From: Jannaschia sp. Os4
Lineage (GTDB): Bacteria > Pseudomonadota > Alphaproteobacteria > Rhodobacterales > Rhodobacteraceae
NCBI RefSeq assembly: GCF_016820245.1
Contig: NZ_JAFCAR010000003.1
Coordinates: forward strand, 736,197 to 800,196
DNA: 64,000 bases
Direction: 5' to 3'
Positions 1-9,045 of the stretch are shown here, piece after piece. Within the stretch, counting starts at the first letter, position 1. Each line of letters begins with the position of its first letter. A program made the position numbers and the translations under genes. A model generated the notes under the pieces. That model saw only the letters and a list, made by a program, of their open reading frames with translations, ran no database searches and had not been told where the DNA came from.

Positions 1-2159
1 TCCCAGCGGGCGAGGGCGGACCGGTCGAAGCCGGCCAAGGCGGAGGCGATCAGGTAGAGGGCCCCCGCCAGCCGCACGAGCAGCAGGAGCAGGGCGCCGA
101 CCTCGGTCTCCCCCGTGTAGCCGTCGAGCAGCACGCGGCGCCCCGTCGCGTCGGTGACGGTGACGGCCTCGGGGATCAGCAGGAGTTCGGGATACCACGC
201 GAAGACGAAGGGGATGGTGAACATCACGATGCCGACCCGGACGGCCGAGAGGGCCGTTCGCATCGGCTCGGTCCGGGTGATGGAGGCGGCGGCGAAGGCG
301 GCCACGGCCACGGGCGGCGTGATGGCCGAGGCGACCGCGAAGTAGAAGACGAACATGTTCGCGGTGAAGAAGCTGACGCCCAACTGCGCCAGCAACGGCC
401 CCAGCAGCAGCGCCACGTTCACGTAGGCGGGCACGGTCGGCATCCCCATGCCCAGCAGGATGGCGCAGAGCATCGCGCAGGTGAGCGCCAGCATCAGGTA
501 GACGCCGCCGGTGATCGGGATCTGGAGGCCAAGGACCGTCAGGGACGTGACTTGGGCCAGCCACGACGTCACCGCGCGGGTCAGCTCGCCGGTCAGGCCG
601 CTCTCGTTGAGGAAGGCGGCGATGATCGACACCGCGAAGAGCAGCAGGAAGAGGCGCGAGATCAGCAGGCCGCCCTCGGCCAAGGCGACGGCGATCCGGG
701 AGGGCCGCGCCCGCGTGCCGGGGTCCAGCAGCATCAGCGGCAGGAGCAGCGCGACCGCCCACCAGCCCGCCGAGACCGCGTCGCCCGCCGCGTTGACGAT
801 GGTCTGCACGACCGGGTCCGGCAGGATGGCCGCGAGCCATCCGCCCGCGATGGCGTCCTTGTTGCCGAGCAGCAGGAACAGGATCACCGCGATCGGCAGG
901 AAGATGATCCACAGGTTCCGCCAGTCCTGGCGGTCCATGACGAGATCCTCGGGGATGTCGCGCATGGGCTCGACGGCCTCGCGGCGCGCTTGGAACATCA
1001 CGGCGAGGAAGATCGAGAGGAAGAACGCGATGGCCGGGATGAAGGCGGCGGTGATGACCTTGGTGTAGGGCACCGCCGTCAGCGCCACGAGGACGAAGGC
1101 CGCGATGCCCATCACCGGCGGCATGATCTGCCCGCCCGACGACGCCGCCGCCTCGACCCCGCCCGCGAACTGGGGCGAGAACCCGTTGCGGCGCATCATC
1201 GGAATGGTCAGGCGCCCCGTTGACAGCACGTTCGTCACCGGCCCGCCCGTGATCGTCCCGAACATGGCCGAGGACACGATCGCCGCGTGCGCCGGGCCGC
1301 CGCGCAGGCCCCGCGTCCACCGCACCGCCAGCTTGATCAGCGAGGTCCCCCCCGCCGACGAGCCGAAGAGCGCGCCGAGCACCACGTAGGGGAAGACCTG
1401 GTTGATGATGATGTCCATGAACCGGCCCATGAACCCGTCGGGCGTGATGAACACGTTCGTCGCCTTCTGGACGGCGGCGGCCAGCGCGTCGCCGCCGTCG
1501 GCGCCCAGCTTGGTCAGCAGGAAGCTGTTGTCGCTCAGGTCGAGGACCCAGATCAGCGCCGTCACGACGGTGTAGAGGACGACGGTGCTGGCCACGATCA
1601 CCAGCGGCAGGCCCCAGACCCGGACGTTGTAGGCGAAGAACAGCGCGATGATCCCGAAGAGCAGCGGCAGGCTCCAGACGCCCAGCCGGGCTCGGCAAGC
1701 GGGAACCTCGGCCTCCAGCGTGATGCCGGGGATCAGGCCGACCGACCGCTCGGCCGCGTCCGCGATGAGGCGCGCGCGCTCGCCGGTCACCTGGTCGATC
1801 AGGCAGACCGAGTCGATCTCGATCCAGTAGCCGAGCGCCCCCGCGAGGGCGGCGAGGACGAGGCCCGCGTCCAGCACGGCCCCGAGCCACGCGCGCTCCG
1901 GGCGGGTGACGCGCCATGCGCGATAGAGGCTCGCGTCGAGGGCGACGATCACCATCATCAGCACGAAGAGCGCCGGGAAGAGATACTCCGTCGGGAAGCC
2001 GGAGACGCGGAGGAAGCGGATGCCGGTGGCGCCGCGGGCCCAGTCCTGCAGGCCCGCGATCTCCGGCAAGGTGTTGGCCATGCCCACCACCACCAGCACG
2101 AACGCGAGGGACAGCGCGATGCGCTGCCCCGTCGACGTCGTCTCGGCCGGTTCGGTCAC
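1..2159 (-). CDS. TRAP transporter fused permease (DctQM type), C-terminus off-window
   Basis: This gene encodes the inner-membrane permease of a TAXI-type tripartite (TRAP) secondary transporter, which imports a small organic anion using the sodium or proton gradient. I read it on the minus strand from a GTG at 2159; the protein begins MTEPAETTSTGQ and remains open for 719 codons to the left edge, so the C-terminus is missing. Many hydrophobic segments are seen. The large half contains the glycine- and proline-rich segments usual in DctM proteins, for example GTITGGPVTNV, ASSGGQIMPPVMG and a late ITPPVAVAAF. The small-subunit helices precede it, as in fused TAXI permeases. It lies 29 bases downstream of the binding-protein gene, so the two form an operon. 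The substrate cannot be deduced. Confidence 0.93.
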   Translation of the reverse strand, partial: MTEPAETTSTGQRIALSLAFVLVVVGMANTLPEIAGLQDWARGATGIRFLRVSGFPTEYLFPALFVLMMVIVALDASLYRAWRVTRPERAWLGAVLDAGLVLAALAGALGYWIEIDSVCLIDQVTGERARLIADAAERSVGLIPGITLEAEVPACRARLGVWSLPLLFGIIALFFAYNVRVWGLPLVIVASTVVLYTVVTALIWVLDLSDNSFLLTKLGADGGDALAAAVQKATNVFITPDGFMGRFMDIIINQVFPYVVLGALFGSSAGGTSLIKLAVRWTRGLRGGPAHAAIVSSAMFGTITGGPVTNVLSTGRLTIPMMRRNGFSPQFAGGVEAAASSGGQIMPPVMGIAAFVLVALTAVPYTKVITAAFIPAIAFFLSIFLAVMFQARREAVEPMRDIPEDLVMDRQDWRNLWIIFLPIAVILFLLLGNKDAIAGGWLAAILPDPVVQTIVNAAGDAVSAGWWAVALLLPLMLLDPGTRARPSRIAVALAEGGLLISRLFLLLFAVSIIAAFLNESGLTGELTRAVTSWLAQVTSLTVLGLQIPITGGVYLMLALTCAMLCAILLGMGMPTVPAYVNVALLLGPLLAQLGVSFFTANMFVFYFAVASAITPPVAVAAFAAASITRTEPMRTALSAVRVGIVMFTIPFVFAWYPELLLIPEAVTVTDATGRRVLLDGYTGETEVGALLLLLVRLAGALYLIASALAGFDRSALARW

Positions 2160-2188
2160 GCGCGGACCCTCCGCGGACGCCTAGGCGC

Positions 2189-3244
2189 TCACGGCTTCAC
2201 GCAGTCGGCGATCGTGTGGCCCGCCTCCTCGTAGGCGCGCACCGCGCCCGCGTGCAGCTTCACCGTCACCGCGCCGCAGACGCCTTGGCTCGGGCCGTCG
2301 ATGTCCCCGAAGCTGAGGAACAGGTAGGGGCCGCGGGGCGAGCCGGTCTCGAACCGCTCCTGCCCCGCGAGGTAGGCCTTGGTGATCTCGTAGGCGAGCT
2401 TCTCGTCCATCGTGGCGGGCACGATCTGGGCGAAGGCCAAGGCGAAGGTGTCGAACGTGTCGTCGTCCGTGACGATCGTGATGTCGTTGCCCGCGTAGGC
2501 GGCGCGATACTCGTCCACGGGGATGGAGTAGGGCGCGTTGCCGGGTGCGGCGAGGATCTGCTGGCCCAGCTCGCTCTCCAGCAGTTCGGACGGCATGTCG
2601 TAGAGCGTCGTCGCCCCCGCCGCCGCGATGGCGATCTGTCGCCCGGAGGGCAGGCCCTCGGGCAGCGTCCAGCCGTCCACCGCGCCGCCGGTGATCGTGG
2701 ACACGGTGTCGGGCCACGGCGACTGCACGCCCTCGTAGCCCTCGCCGTCCTGCAGGCCGGACAGGAGCTGGATGGCGGCCCGGCCGGTCGTCAACGCGGC
2801 GCCGCGGGGCGGGCCGTTGTAGATGCGCTTGCCCTCGATGTCGCCCAGGCCTTGGATCGCGCCGCTGTCGTAATGGCCGAAGAGCTGCGCCGAGGGGGCC
2901 GAGAAGAACAGCGCCCGCAGGTTGCCCGCCAGTTCGGCGCCCCGCTCCGCGCCGACGGCGGAATAGGGGCCGACGCCGCGCGACAGCAGGAAGGGCAGGA
3001 TCAGCGGCGCGGGCGCCATGTCGAGCTGCCCCTCGGCGACCGCTTGGACCGAGTTGGTCAGCGTGGCGCCCTCGGTGATCTGCATCGCCGCGACGCCTTC
3101 CGCGTCGAGGATCGCGGCCAGCGTGGTGTCGATGTAGTGCGGCGTGGAGCCCGGCGAGGTCGTCTCGGCCGTCAGCGTGACCTGCGCGATGCTCGCGGCC
3201 GGCAGAAGGGCCAGCACCGCCCCGGCGATGGTTGTCTTGAACAT
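2189..3244 (-). CDS. TAXI family TRAP transporter substrate-binding protein
   Basis: Periplasmic receptor of the TRAP transporter encoded immediately downstream. I start it at the ATG at 3244, preceded by a GGGAGAG ribosome-binding site, because the protein then opens with a clear signal peptide (MFKTTIAGAVLALLPAASIAQ). The mature part, about 330 residues, has TAXI-family features: an early STPHYIDTTLAAIL segment and a GxDGWTLPEGLPSG stretch in the middle of the protein. Two late cysteines could form a disulfide. The first gene of a two-gene operon, it is transcribed divergently from the MarR gene at 3378, which may control it. The substrate is unknown; binding proteins of this family take dicarboxylates, amino acids or other anions. 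Confidence 0.92.
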   Translation of the reverse strand: MFKTTIAGAVLALLPAASIAQVTLTAETTSPGSTPHYIDTTLAAILDAEGVAAMQITEGATLTNSVQAVAEGQLDMAPAPLILPFLLSRGVGPYSAVGAERGAELAGNLRALFFSAPSAQLFGHYDSGAIQGLGDIEGKRIYNGPPRGAALTTGRAAIQLLSGLQDGEGYEGVQSPWPDTVSTITGGAVDGWTLPEGLPSGRQIAIAAAGATTLYDMPSELLESELGQQILAAPGNAPYSIPVDEYRAAYAGNDITIVTDDDTFDTFALAFAQIVPATMDEKLAYEITKAYLAGQERFETGSPRGPYLFLSFGDIDGPSQGVCGAVTVKLHAGAVRAYEEAGHTIADCVKP

Positions 3245-3326
3245 GTCTCTCTCCCTTGGCGGCGCGACGGCGCGCGGGGACACCCCGCTCCCCCGGGGCT
3301 CCCATCGTCAAGGTTCCAGAAATTAT

Positions 3327-3338
3327 GTGACTTGTCAC
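3327..3338. promoter_or_regulatory. Perfect dyad GTGAC-TT-GTCAC, candidate MarR operator
   Basis: A 12-bp perfect inverted repeat (GTGAC, two bases, GTCAC) lies in an A+T-rich patch in the 133-bp gap between the divergent TAXI receptor and MarR genes. It is 40 bp ahead of the marR start codon. MarR dimers bind such dyads over their own promoters, so it is a reasonable operator for both directions. No experimental site of this sequence is known to me. Confidence 0.5.
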
Positions 3339-3377
3339 GCAAAATTCCGGCTGCTCTTATCGGCGGCGGGAGGTCCC

Positions 3378-3884
3378 ATGACCGCAGATCAGCTAGACCG
3401 CGCCGAACGGTGCGAGGCCCGGCGCCGCGCGCAGCGGCGCAACCTCTTCGGGCGTGTGCAGGCGGCCGCCTCGGCGTCCCGGACGCAGGCCCAGCGGCTG
3501 CTGCGGGCCAAAGGCGACCTCTCGATCACCGAGTGGCGCGTGCTCTGGGACCTCGCCGAGGCCGGCCCCCTGACCGTGACCGAGATGGCCTCGATCCAGC
3601 GCACGGACCACGCGCTCGTCAGCCGCGCCGTCCCGTCCCTTGCCAAGAAGGGCCTCGTGACAACCACGACCGGCGCGGACGACCGCCGCACGTCCTCCGT
3701 CGCGCTGACCCCGGCGGGCCGGTCCGCCTTCGAGGCGACCGCGGGGACCATGTCCGCGCGCCGCGCCGCGCTGGCGGCCACCTTCTCGCAGGCCGAGATG
3801 GACACGTTCCTCGACCTGATCGGCCGCTTCGAGCGGTTCGTCGAAGGCCCCGTGCCGCCGCTCGCCGAGACCGGAGGCGCGTGA
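3378..3884 (+). CDS. MarR family transcriptional regulator
   Basis: A 168-residue winged-helix regulator. The start is the ATG at 3378, with GGGAGG seven bases upstream. The central part reads as a MarR DNA-binding domain: LSITEWRVLWDLAEAGPLTVTEMA for helices 1-3 in order, then HALVSRAVPSLAKKGLV as the recognition helix, and the wing DDRRTSSVALTPAGR. Flanking helices supply the dimer interface. The stop codon overlaps the start of the sulfatase gene (TGATG at 3882-3886), so both are translated from one message. It probably senses the substrate or product of the sulfatase or of the divergent TRAP transporter; that link is inferred from position only. Confidence 0.92.
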   Translation: MTADQLDRAERCEARRRAQRRNLFGRVQAAASASRTQAQRLLRAKGDLSITEWRVLWDLAEAGPLTVTEMASIQRTDHALVSRAVPSLAKKGLVTTTTGADDRRTSSVALTPAGRSAFEATAGTMSARRAALAATFSQAEMDTFLDLIGRFERFVEGPVPPLAETGGA

Positions 3885-5530
3885 TGGCCCGCACCCCCAA
3901 CGTCCTGTGGATCATGGCGGACCAGCTCCGGTTCGACTACCTCAGCTGCACCGGGCATCCCCATCTCCACACGCCGCATATCGACGCCTTGGCGGCGCGG
4001 GGCGTCCGCTTCGACCGGGCCTACGTCCAGTCGCCGGTCTGCGGGCCGTCGCGCATGTCCGCCTACACGGGCCGCTACGTGCGCAGCCACGGCTCGACGT
4101 GGAACGGGATGCCGCTGCGGGTGGGGGAGCCGACGCTGGGCGACCACCTTCGCGACGCGGGCGCCCGCGCCGTCCTCGTCGGCAAGACGCACATGATCGC
4201 GGACCGCGAGGGGATGGCGTGGCTCGGCATCGACCCGGCCAGCGAGATCGGCGTGCGCCGCTCCGAATGCGGGTTCGAGCCCTTCGAGCGCGACGACGGC
4301 CTGCACCCCGACAGCCAGCGCCAGAACTGGTCCGCCTACGACGACTACCTCGTGGCGCACGGCTACGAGAGCGAGAACCCGTGGGAGGACTTCGCCAACT
4401 CCGGGCTGGACGACGACGGCGAGCTGCTCTCGGCGTGGCTGCTCAAGAACTCCCGCCTGCCGGCGAACGTGCCGGAAGAGCATTCCGAGACCGCCTACAT
4501 GACGGACCGGGCCATCGCCTTCATGGAGGAGGCCGAGCGGGACGGGCGCCCGTGGATGTGCCACCTCAGCTACATCAAGCCGCACTGGCCCTACATCGTG
4601 CCCGCGCCCTACCACGACATGTACGACGAGCGGCACATCGTGGACCCGGTCCGCAGCCGGGCCGAGCGCGACACCGACCATCCGCTGATGCGCGCCTATC
4701 TCGACGCCCGCGTCTGCCGCAGCTTCTCGCGCGACCATGTCCGCCGCCACGTGATCCCGGCCTACATGGGCCTCATCAAGCAGCTCGACGACAACCTCGG
4801 GCGCCTCTTCGCGTGGATGGACGAGACGGGGCGGAGCGAGGACACGATCGTCGCCTTCACCTCCGACCACGGCGACTACATGGGCGACCACTGGATGGGG
4901 GATAAGGATTTCTACCACGAGATGGCGGTGAAGGTGCCGCTGATCGTGGCCGACCCCCGGCCCGAGGCCGACGCGACCCGCGGCACGGTCTCGGACGCGC
5001 TGGTCGAGATGATCGACCTCGCGCCGACCTTCATGGCCGCCTTGGGCTGCGAGGCGAAGCCGCACGTGATCGAGGGGCGCGACCTGACGCCGATCCTGCA
5101 TGGGCGGGACGGCTTCTCCCGCCGCTACGCGATCAGCGAGCACGACTACCACTGGTCCGAGATGGCGGCGACGCTGGACGTCCCGCAGGAGGATGCCCGC
5201 ACCACGATGATCTTCGACGGCCGCTGGAAGTATGTCCGCTGCGAGGGCTTCGCGCCCATCCTCTTCGACCTGGAGGCCGACCCGGACGAGGTGGTCGACA
5301 TCGGACGGTCCGAGGCGCCGGAGCACGCCGCCGTCCGCGCCCGGATGGAGGCCGCCCTGCTGGACTGGGCCACGCGCCACCACACCCGGATCACCGCGAC
5401 CCCCGCCGTGCTGGCCCGCCAGAAGACGGCGGCGAAGGACGGCATCCTGATCGGCTTCTGGGACGAGGACGAGTACGAGCGCGCCGTCGGCCAGGCCTTC
5501 TCCGACCTGAAGCCCCGGGGGAAGGGGTAG
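3884..5530 (+). CDS. Sulfatase / phosphonate monoester hydrolase-like enzyme
   Basis: A 548-residue member of the alkaline-phosphatase/sulfatase superfamily. The catalytic motif C53-G-P-S-R57 is the site where a formylglycine-generating enzyme oxidises cysteine, so this is a type I sulfatase or a phosphonate monoester hydrolase. The N-terminal metal-binding segment is NVLWIMADQ, a form commoner in the PMH branch than in arylsulfatases; the second metal site is SDHGDYMGDH followed by GDKDF. There is no signal peptide, which points to a cytoplasmic enzyme acting on an imported substrate. Translation is coupled to the MarR gene by a TGATG overlap. The importers on either side (TRAP and CUT1 ABC) could supply the sulfated or phosphonate compound, but this is inference. 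Confidence 0.9.
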   Translation: MARTPNVLWIMADQLRFDYLSCTGHPHLHTPHIDALAARGVRFDRAYVQSPVCGPSRMSAYTGRYVRSHGSTWNGMPLRVGEPTLGDHLRDAGARAVLVGKTHMIADREGMAWLGIDPASEIGVRRSECGFEPFERDDGLHPDSQRQNWSAYDDYLVAHGYESENPWEDFANSGLDDDGELLSAWLLKNSRLPANVPEEHSETAYMTDRAIAFMEEAERDGRPWMCHLSYIKPHWPYIVPAPYHDMYDERHIVDPVRSRAERDTDHPLMRAYLDARVCRSFSRDHVRRHVIPAYMGLIKQLDDNLGRLFAWMDETGRSEDTIVAFTSDHGDYMGDHWMGDKDFYHEMAVKVPLIVADPRPEADATRGTVSDALVEMIDLAPTFMAALGCEAKPHVIEGRDLTPILHGRDGFSRRYAISEHDYHWSEMAATLDVPQEDARTTMIFDGRWKYVRCEGFAPILFDLEADPDEVVDIGRSEAPEHAAVRARMEAALLDWATRHHTRITATPAVLARQKTAAKDGILIGFWDEDEYERAVGQAFSDLKPRGKG

Positions 5531-5632
5531 GGGAGGGGGCATTCGGTATGCCTCGGTGCGTCCGCTGTGCCCGTGTCCACCGTCGCGCGCCGGTCGTCGA
5601 CCTCACCGACGGAGCTTGTCACTGGACCTGCG

Positions 5633-6571
5633 TCACTTCACGCCCGTCGCGATGTCCGCGCTCACGAACAGGCGCTGGAGCAGGGCGAAGACGACGACCA
5701 CCGGCAGGATCGAGATCGCCAGCGCCGCCTGCTGGAGCGACTTCTGGTCGAGATCCTCGAAGGCGCCCTGCAGCAGGTAGATGCCCACGGGCAGCGTCTG
5801 GAGGTCGGGCGCGGTGCGGGTCACCGTCATCGTCCAGATGAACTCGTTCCAGTGGTAGACGAAGGAGAACAGCGTCAGCGTCGCGATGGCGGGCTTGACC
5901 AAGGGCAGCATGATCCGCCGGAAGATCGCCCATTCCGACGCCCCGTCGAGCCGCGCCGCCTCGGCGAGGTCCTCGGGGATCGTGAGGAAGAACTGCCGCA
6001 TCAGGAACACGCCGTACCACGTCACCACGAAGGGCAGCACGAGCGCGGCGTAGGTCCCGAGCAGTCCCGCGCCGCCCTGTCCGGCCATGTCGTTGCCGCC
6101 CATCAGCGGCACGAAGCGCAGGATGAAGAAGATCGGGATGATGAAGAGGAAGAACGGGAACATCTGCGCGCCCACGACCATGCGGAAGATCGAGGCGCGC
6201 CCCGCGAAGCGGTAGCGGGCCAGCGCGTAGCCGGCCATCGTCGAGGTGGCGACTTGGCACCCCGTGATCGTCGCCGTGACCACCACCGAGTTGAGGAGCC
6301 ACGTCCCGATCGGCAGTTCGCGGAACACGCGGGCGTAGACCCCCCATTGCGGATCCGAGGGGAAGTAGCGCGGCGGGTTGGCGAACACGTCCGCGGGCGA
6401 GCGCAGCGCGCCGACGAACATGTCCGCGAAGGGCAGCACCGTGACGAGCGCCCCCAGCGCCAGCGCCACGTACTTCAGGGCGCCGCCGAGGCCCCGCAGC
6501 GGGTGGCGGCGCGGACGGACGACCCGCGCCTGCGCGGCGGCGCCCGCCCGCTGCCCCTCGGCGATCGTCAT
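5633..6571 (-). CDS. Carbohydrate ABC transporter permease, MalG type
   Basis: A 312-residue inner-membrane permease of a CUT1-type importer. The start is the ATG at 6571, which overlaps the stop of the MalF-type gene (ATGA). About six hydrophobic segments are visible. The ATPase-contacting EAA loop reads EAARLDGASEWAIFRRIMLP near the end. The FSFVYHWNEF segment after it is typical of MalG proteins. It is the last gene of the importer operon and converges on the sulfatase. No ATPase gene is present in this cluster, so the pump must borrow a shared MsmK-like ATPase from elsewhere or have its own outside this locus. Confidence 0.93.
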   Translation of the reverse strand: MTIAEGQRAGAAAQARVVRPRRHPLRGLGGALKYVALALGALVTVLPFADMFVGALRSPADVFANPPRYFPSDPQWGVYARVFRELPIGTWLLNSVVVTATITGCQVATSTMAGYALARYRFAGRASIFRMVVGAQMFPFFLFIIPIFFILRFVPLMGGNDMAGQGGAGLLGTYAALVLPFVVTWYGVFLMRQFFLTIPEDLAEAARLDGASEWAIFRRIMLPLVKPAIATLTLFSFVYHWNEFIWTMTVTRTAPDLQTLPVGIYLLQGAFEDLDQKSLQQAALAISILPVVVVFALLQRLFVSADIATGVK

Positions 6572-7452
6572 GCCCGCTCCCGCAGGAGGCGGAACTGCAC
6601 GAGGCTGAGCACCGCGATCAGGGCGAAGAGGATCAGCGCGGCGGCCGAGGCGCGCCCCATGCGCAGGTCCTCGAACGCCATGCGGTAGGCGTAGAGCGCG
6701 GTCACGTCCGTGGCCCCGCGCGGCCCGCCCCCGGTCATGGCGAGGATCAGGGCGAAGAAGCCCATCCCGGTGATGAAGGAGGTGATCGTCACGAAGATCG
6801 CCGCCGGACGGATGATCGGCAGCGTGATCGAGCGCAGCGTCCGCCACGCCGACGCCCCGTCGAGCTCCGCCGCCTCGTAGATCTCCCGGTCCACGCCCTC
6901 CAAGGCGGCGGAGAACACCAGCATGTTCTTGCCCGCGTCGTACCAGACCATCACGAGGATCACGCTGACCATCGCCATCACGGGGTCGGTCAGCCAGTCC
7001 GGCCCGCGCAGGCCGACCGCGCCCAGCATCCGGTTGATCAGCCCGTATCTGTCGTCGAGCACGAACTGCCACAGGTAGGCGATGGCCACGATGTTGGTCA
7101 GTTGGGGCAGGTAGTAGATCGACCGCCAGACCGCCTTGCCCCGCGCGCGCGAGAAGACGAAGGCGAGGCCCAGCGAGATCGGGACGACGAGGACGACGAA
7201 GCCCACCGCGAAGACGAACGTGTTCGCGAGCGAGCGCAGAAAGTCATCGTCGCGGGTGAGCAGGAACTCGAACTGCCGCATCCCCACCCATGACGGCGTG
7301 CCGAGCGGGTTCCACCGCGTGAAGGCGAGGTAGACCGAGAAGCCCAAGGGCAGGATCAGGAAGACCGCCGCGAAGACCAGCAGCGGCGCGAGGAACAGCC
7401 AAGGGGCGGGGCCGGGGACCTCGGCCCCCGGCTCTGGGTCGCGTCCGCTCAT
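6568..7452 (-). CDS. Sugar ABC transporter permease, MalF type
   Basis: A 294-residue permease that pairs with the MalG-type protein. It has a cytoplasmic N-terminus, six predicted membrane helices, and the EAA loop EAAELDGASAWRTLRSITLP in the second half, followed by the conserved GMGFFALILAMTGGGP stretch seen in CUT1 permeases. It begins 13 bases after the binding-protein gene ends and its stop overlaps the next start by four bases, so the three genes are one operon. Sequence alone does not tell which sugar or polyol is imported. Confidence 0.93.
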   Translation of the reverse strand: MSGRDPEPGAEVPGPAPWLFLAPLLVFAAVFLILPLGFSVYLAFTRWNPLGTPSWVGMRQFEFLLTRDDDFLRSLANTFVFAVGFVVLVVPISLGLAFVFSRARGKAVWRSIYYLPQLTNIVAIAYLWQFVLDDRYGLINRMLGAVGLRGPDWLTDPVMAMVSVILVMVWYDAGKNMLVFSAALEGVDREIYEAAELDGASAWRTLRSITLPIIRPAAIFVTITSFITGMGFFALILAMTGGGPRGATDVTALYAYRMAFEDLRMGRASAAALILFALIAVLSLVQFRLLRERA

Positions 7453-7465
7453 CGGACGGGCGGCG

Positions 7466-8704
7466 TCACTGGAACTCGAACAGGATGTCCTCGACCTCGC
7501 CGTTGAGGTCCTCCAGCGCGGCGCCGACCTCGGCCTCGCCCGCGAGCACCTCCTCGAAGGTGCGGGCCATCGTGCGCTCGATCTCGGAGGCCTGCATCAC
7601 GTTGGGCTGGCTGACGACACGGTCCTCGGCCAAGGCGTCCACGTAGGGCTGCGTGAAGGCGTCCGGCGTGGGCAGGGCGGCGGTGTCGGCGGCGGAGGCC
7701 GTCAGCGCACCAAGCCCGTCGAGCATCTGCGCCACGCAGGACGGCTCGCCGTCGCGCGGCTCGTTGAGATGGCGCACCAAGGCCCACGCGTCGTCCTGGC
7801 GGTCGGACCCGCTGTCGACGCCCATGAAGAACGCGTATTGCAGCGTCCGCCAGTCCTCGCCCATCGGGATGGCCGACACCACCACGTCGTCGAGCGAGCC
7901 GAGGCCGTCCTCGATCGCGCTCTCGTACCAGTTGGCCATGATCATCATCGCCGCGCCCCCGGCGGGGAAGGCGTCGTAGGCGTCCACGGTCGGGTCCACG
8001 ATCCCGTCGCGCACGAGGCCCGCCATCCGCTCCAAGGCGGCCTGCCCGGCCTCGGACGATAGCTGGACCTCGCCGTCCGCGCCATAGGGCGCGCCGCCCT
8101 CGGAGGCGGTCAGGGCATACCACGGATGGACCATCCCCGCGCCCGACCCGGACTGGAAGAAGGCGAAGCCCGCCGTGTCCGTGCGGCCTTGCTCGTTGGT
8201 GGTCTGCACGGCCTCGGCCATCTCGCGCAGCTCGTCCCACGTCGCGGGCGGCGCGTCGAAGCCCGTCTCGCGCAGCAGCGCCATGTTCGAGACCAGCATG
8301 TAGACCGACACCTCCGTCGGCACGCCGTAGAGCGTCCCGCCGATGGTCGCCGCCTCGACCGTGCCGCCCGCGTAGCCGTCGCGCACGAACGCCTCGAGGT
8401 CGTCCGGCACGGGCGCGAGCACCCCGTTCTCGACCATCTGCGCGCCCCAGACCGCGCCGTAGACGTTGTAGATGTCCGGCGACTGCCCCGCGAGGCGCCC
8501 GGTCAGCACCGTCTGGAGGTAGTCGCCATAGCTGATCTGCTGGTACTCCGCCGCGCCGCCGTCCCACGCCTCGATGCAGGCGATCAGGGGGGCCGCCTGC
8601 TCCTGCGTGTAGTGCATGGCGACCTGGAGCGGCGCGTCCTGCGCGGACGCGGCGGAGGCCGCCATCGCGGCACCGATGGCGAGGGGGATCGTGCGTCGGG
8701 ACAT
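7466..8704 (-). CDS. ABC transporter extracellular solute-binding protein (family 1)
   Basis: A 412-residue periplasmic receptor for the CUT1 importer. I start at the ATG at 8704, preceded by AAGGAG, because it opens a Tat/Sec-like signal peptide (MSRRTIPLAIGAAMAASAASAQ). The mature protein has the pattern of sugar-binding proteins: a YTQEQAAPLIACIEAWDGG opening, an NVYGAVWGAQMVENGVL segment and a central PTEVSVYMLVSNMALL. It is the first gene of its operon and has the best ribosome-binding site of the three. The adjacent sulfatase suggests a sulfated carbohydrate as substrate, which is only a guess. Confidence 0.92.
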   Translation of the reverse strand: MSRRTIPLAIGAAMAASAASAQDAPLQVAMHYTQEQAAPLIACIEAWDGGAAEYQQISYGDYLQTVLTGRLAGQSPDIYNVYGAVWGAQMVENGVLAPVPDDLEAFVRDGYAGGTVEAATIGGTLYGVPTEVSVYMLVSNMALLRETGFDAPPATWDELREMAEAVQTTNEQGRTDTAGFAFFQSGSGAGMVHPWYALTASEGGAPYGADGEVQLSSEAGQAALERMAGLVRDGIVDPTVDAYDAFPAGGAAMMIMANWYESAIEDGLGSLDDVVVSAIPMGEDWRTLQYAFFMGVDSGSDRQDDAWALVRHLNEPRDGEPSCVAQMLDGLGALTASAADTAALPTPDAFTQPYVDALAEDRVVSQPNVMQASEIERTMARTFEEVLAGEAEVGAALEDLNGEVEDILFEFQ

Positions 8705-9045
8705 GGCAGGGCTCCTTCCGTGGGTCGCCGCTTCCGCGGCGGGGCATCCCCGGCACCATAGCGCGCTGATTTGATGCAGAAAGAACAAACGACGCCGCAG
8801 CGGGCCCGGGATCGGCGGTCACCCGGCCCATCTGTCCGCGGCGCCGTCGTCGGCGGCGTCCCCCGTCGCGACGGGATCGCAGGGCCTCCTCGGGAGGGCG
8901 CGATCCGCGTCTTCCCCGCTCGTCCACTACGCAGGCGCAACGCGTCAGTGGGACGGCCGCAAGCAGCGCATCGGAAGGGCCTCAGCTATCGCGATCCAGA
9001 TGCGTCGCGTAACCTCACGTCGGAGGGCGAACCTGCTCCAGTAGA
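8705..9045. other. Intergenic leader of the ABC operon with a small hairpin
   Basis: About 340 bases without a convincing gene separate the binding-protein gene from the hydrolase gene; both are read leftward. A perfect 6-bp stem with a four-base loop (CGCCGC, TTCC, GCGGCG; 8726-8741) lies just ahead of the ribosome-binding site of the binding-protein gene. The promoter of the importer operon and the end of the upstream operon must fall in here. I see no obvious terminator with a T run. Confidence 0.5.

Noticed and set aside
1287..2234. Long plus-strand frame opposite the TRAP permease
   Set aside because: Composition is typical of antisense of a G+C-rich gene; the minus-strand permease explains the region.
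5531..5632. Hairpin CCGTCG...CGACGG between sulfatase and ABC operon
   Set aside because: Six-base stem with a loop of about 21 bases and no T run; too weak to call a terminator.
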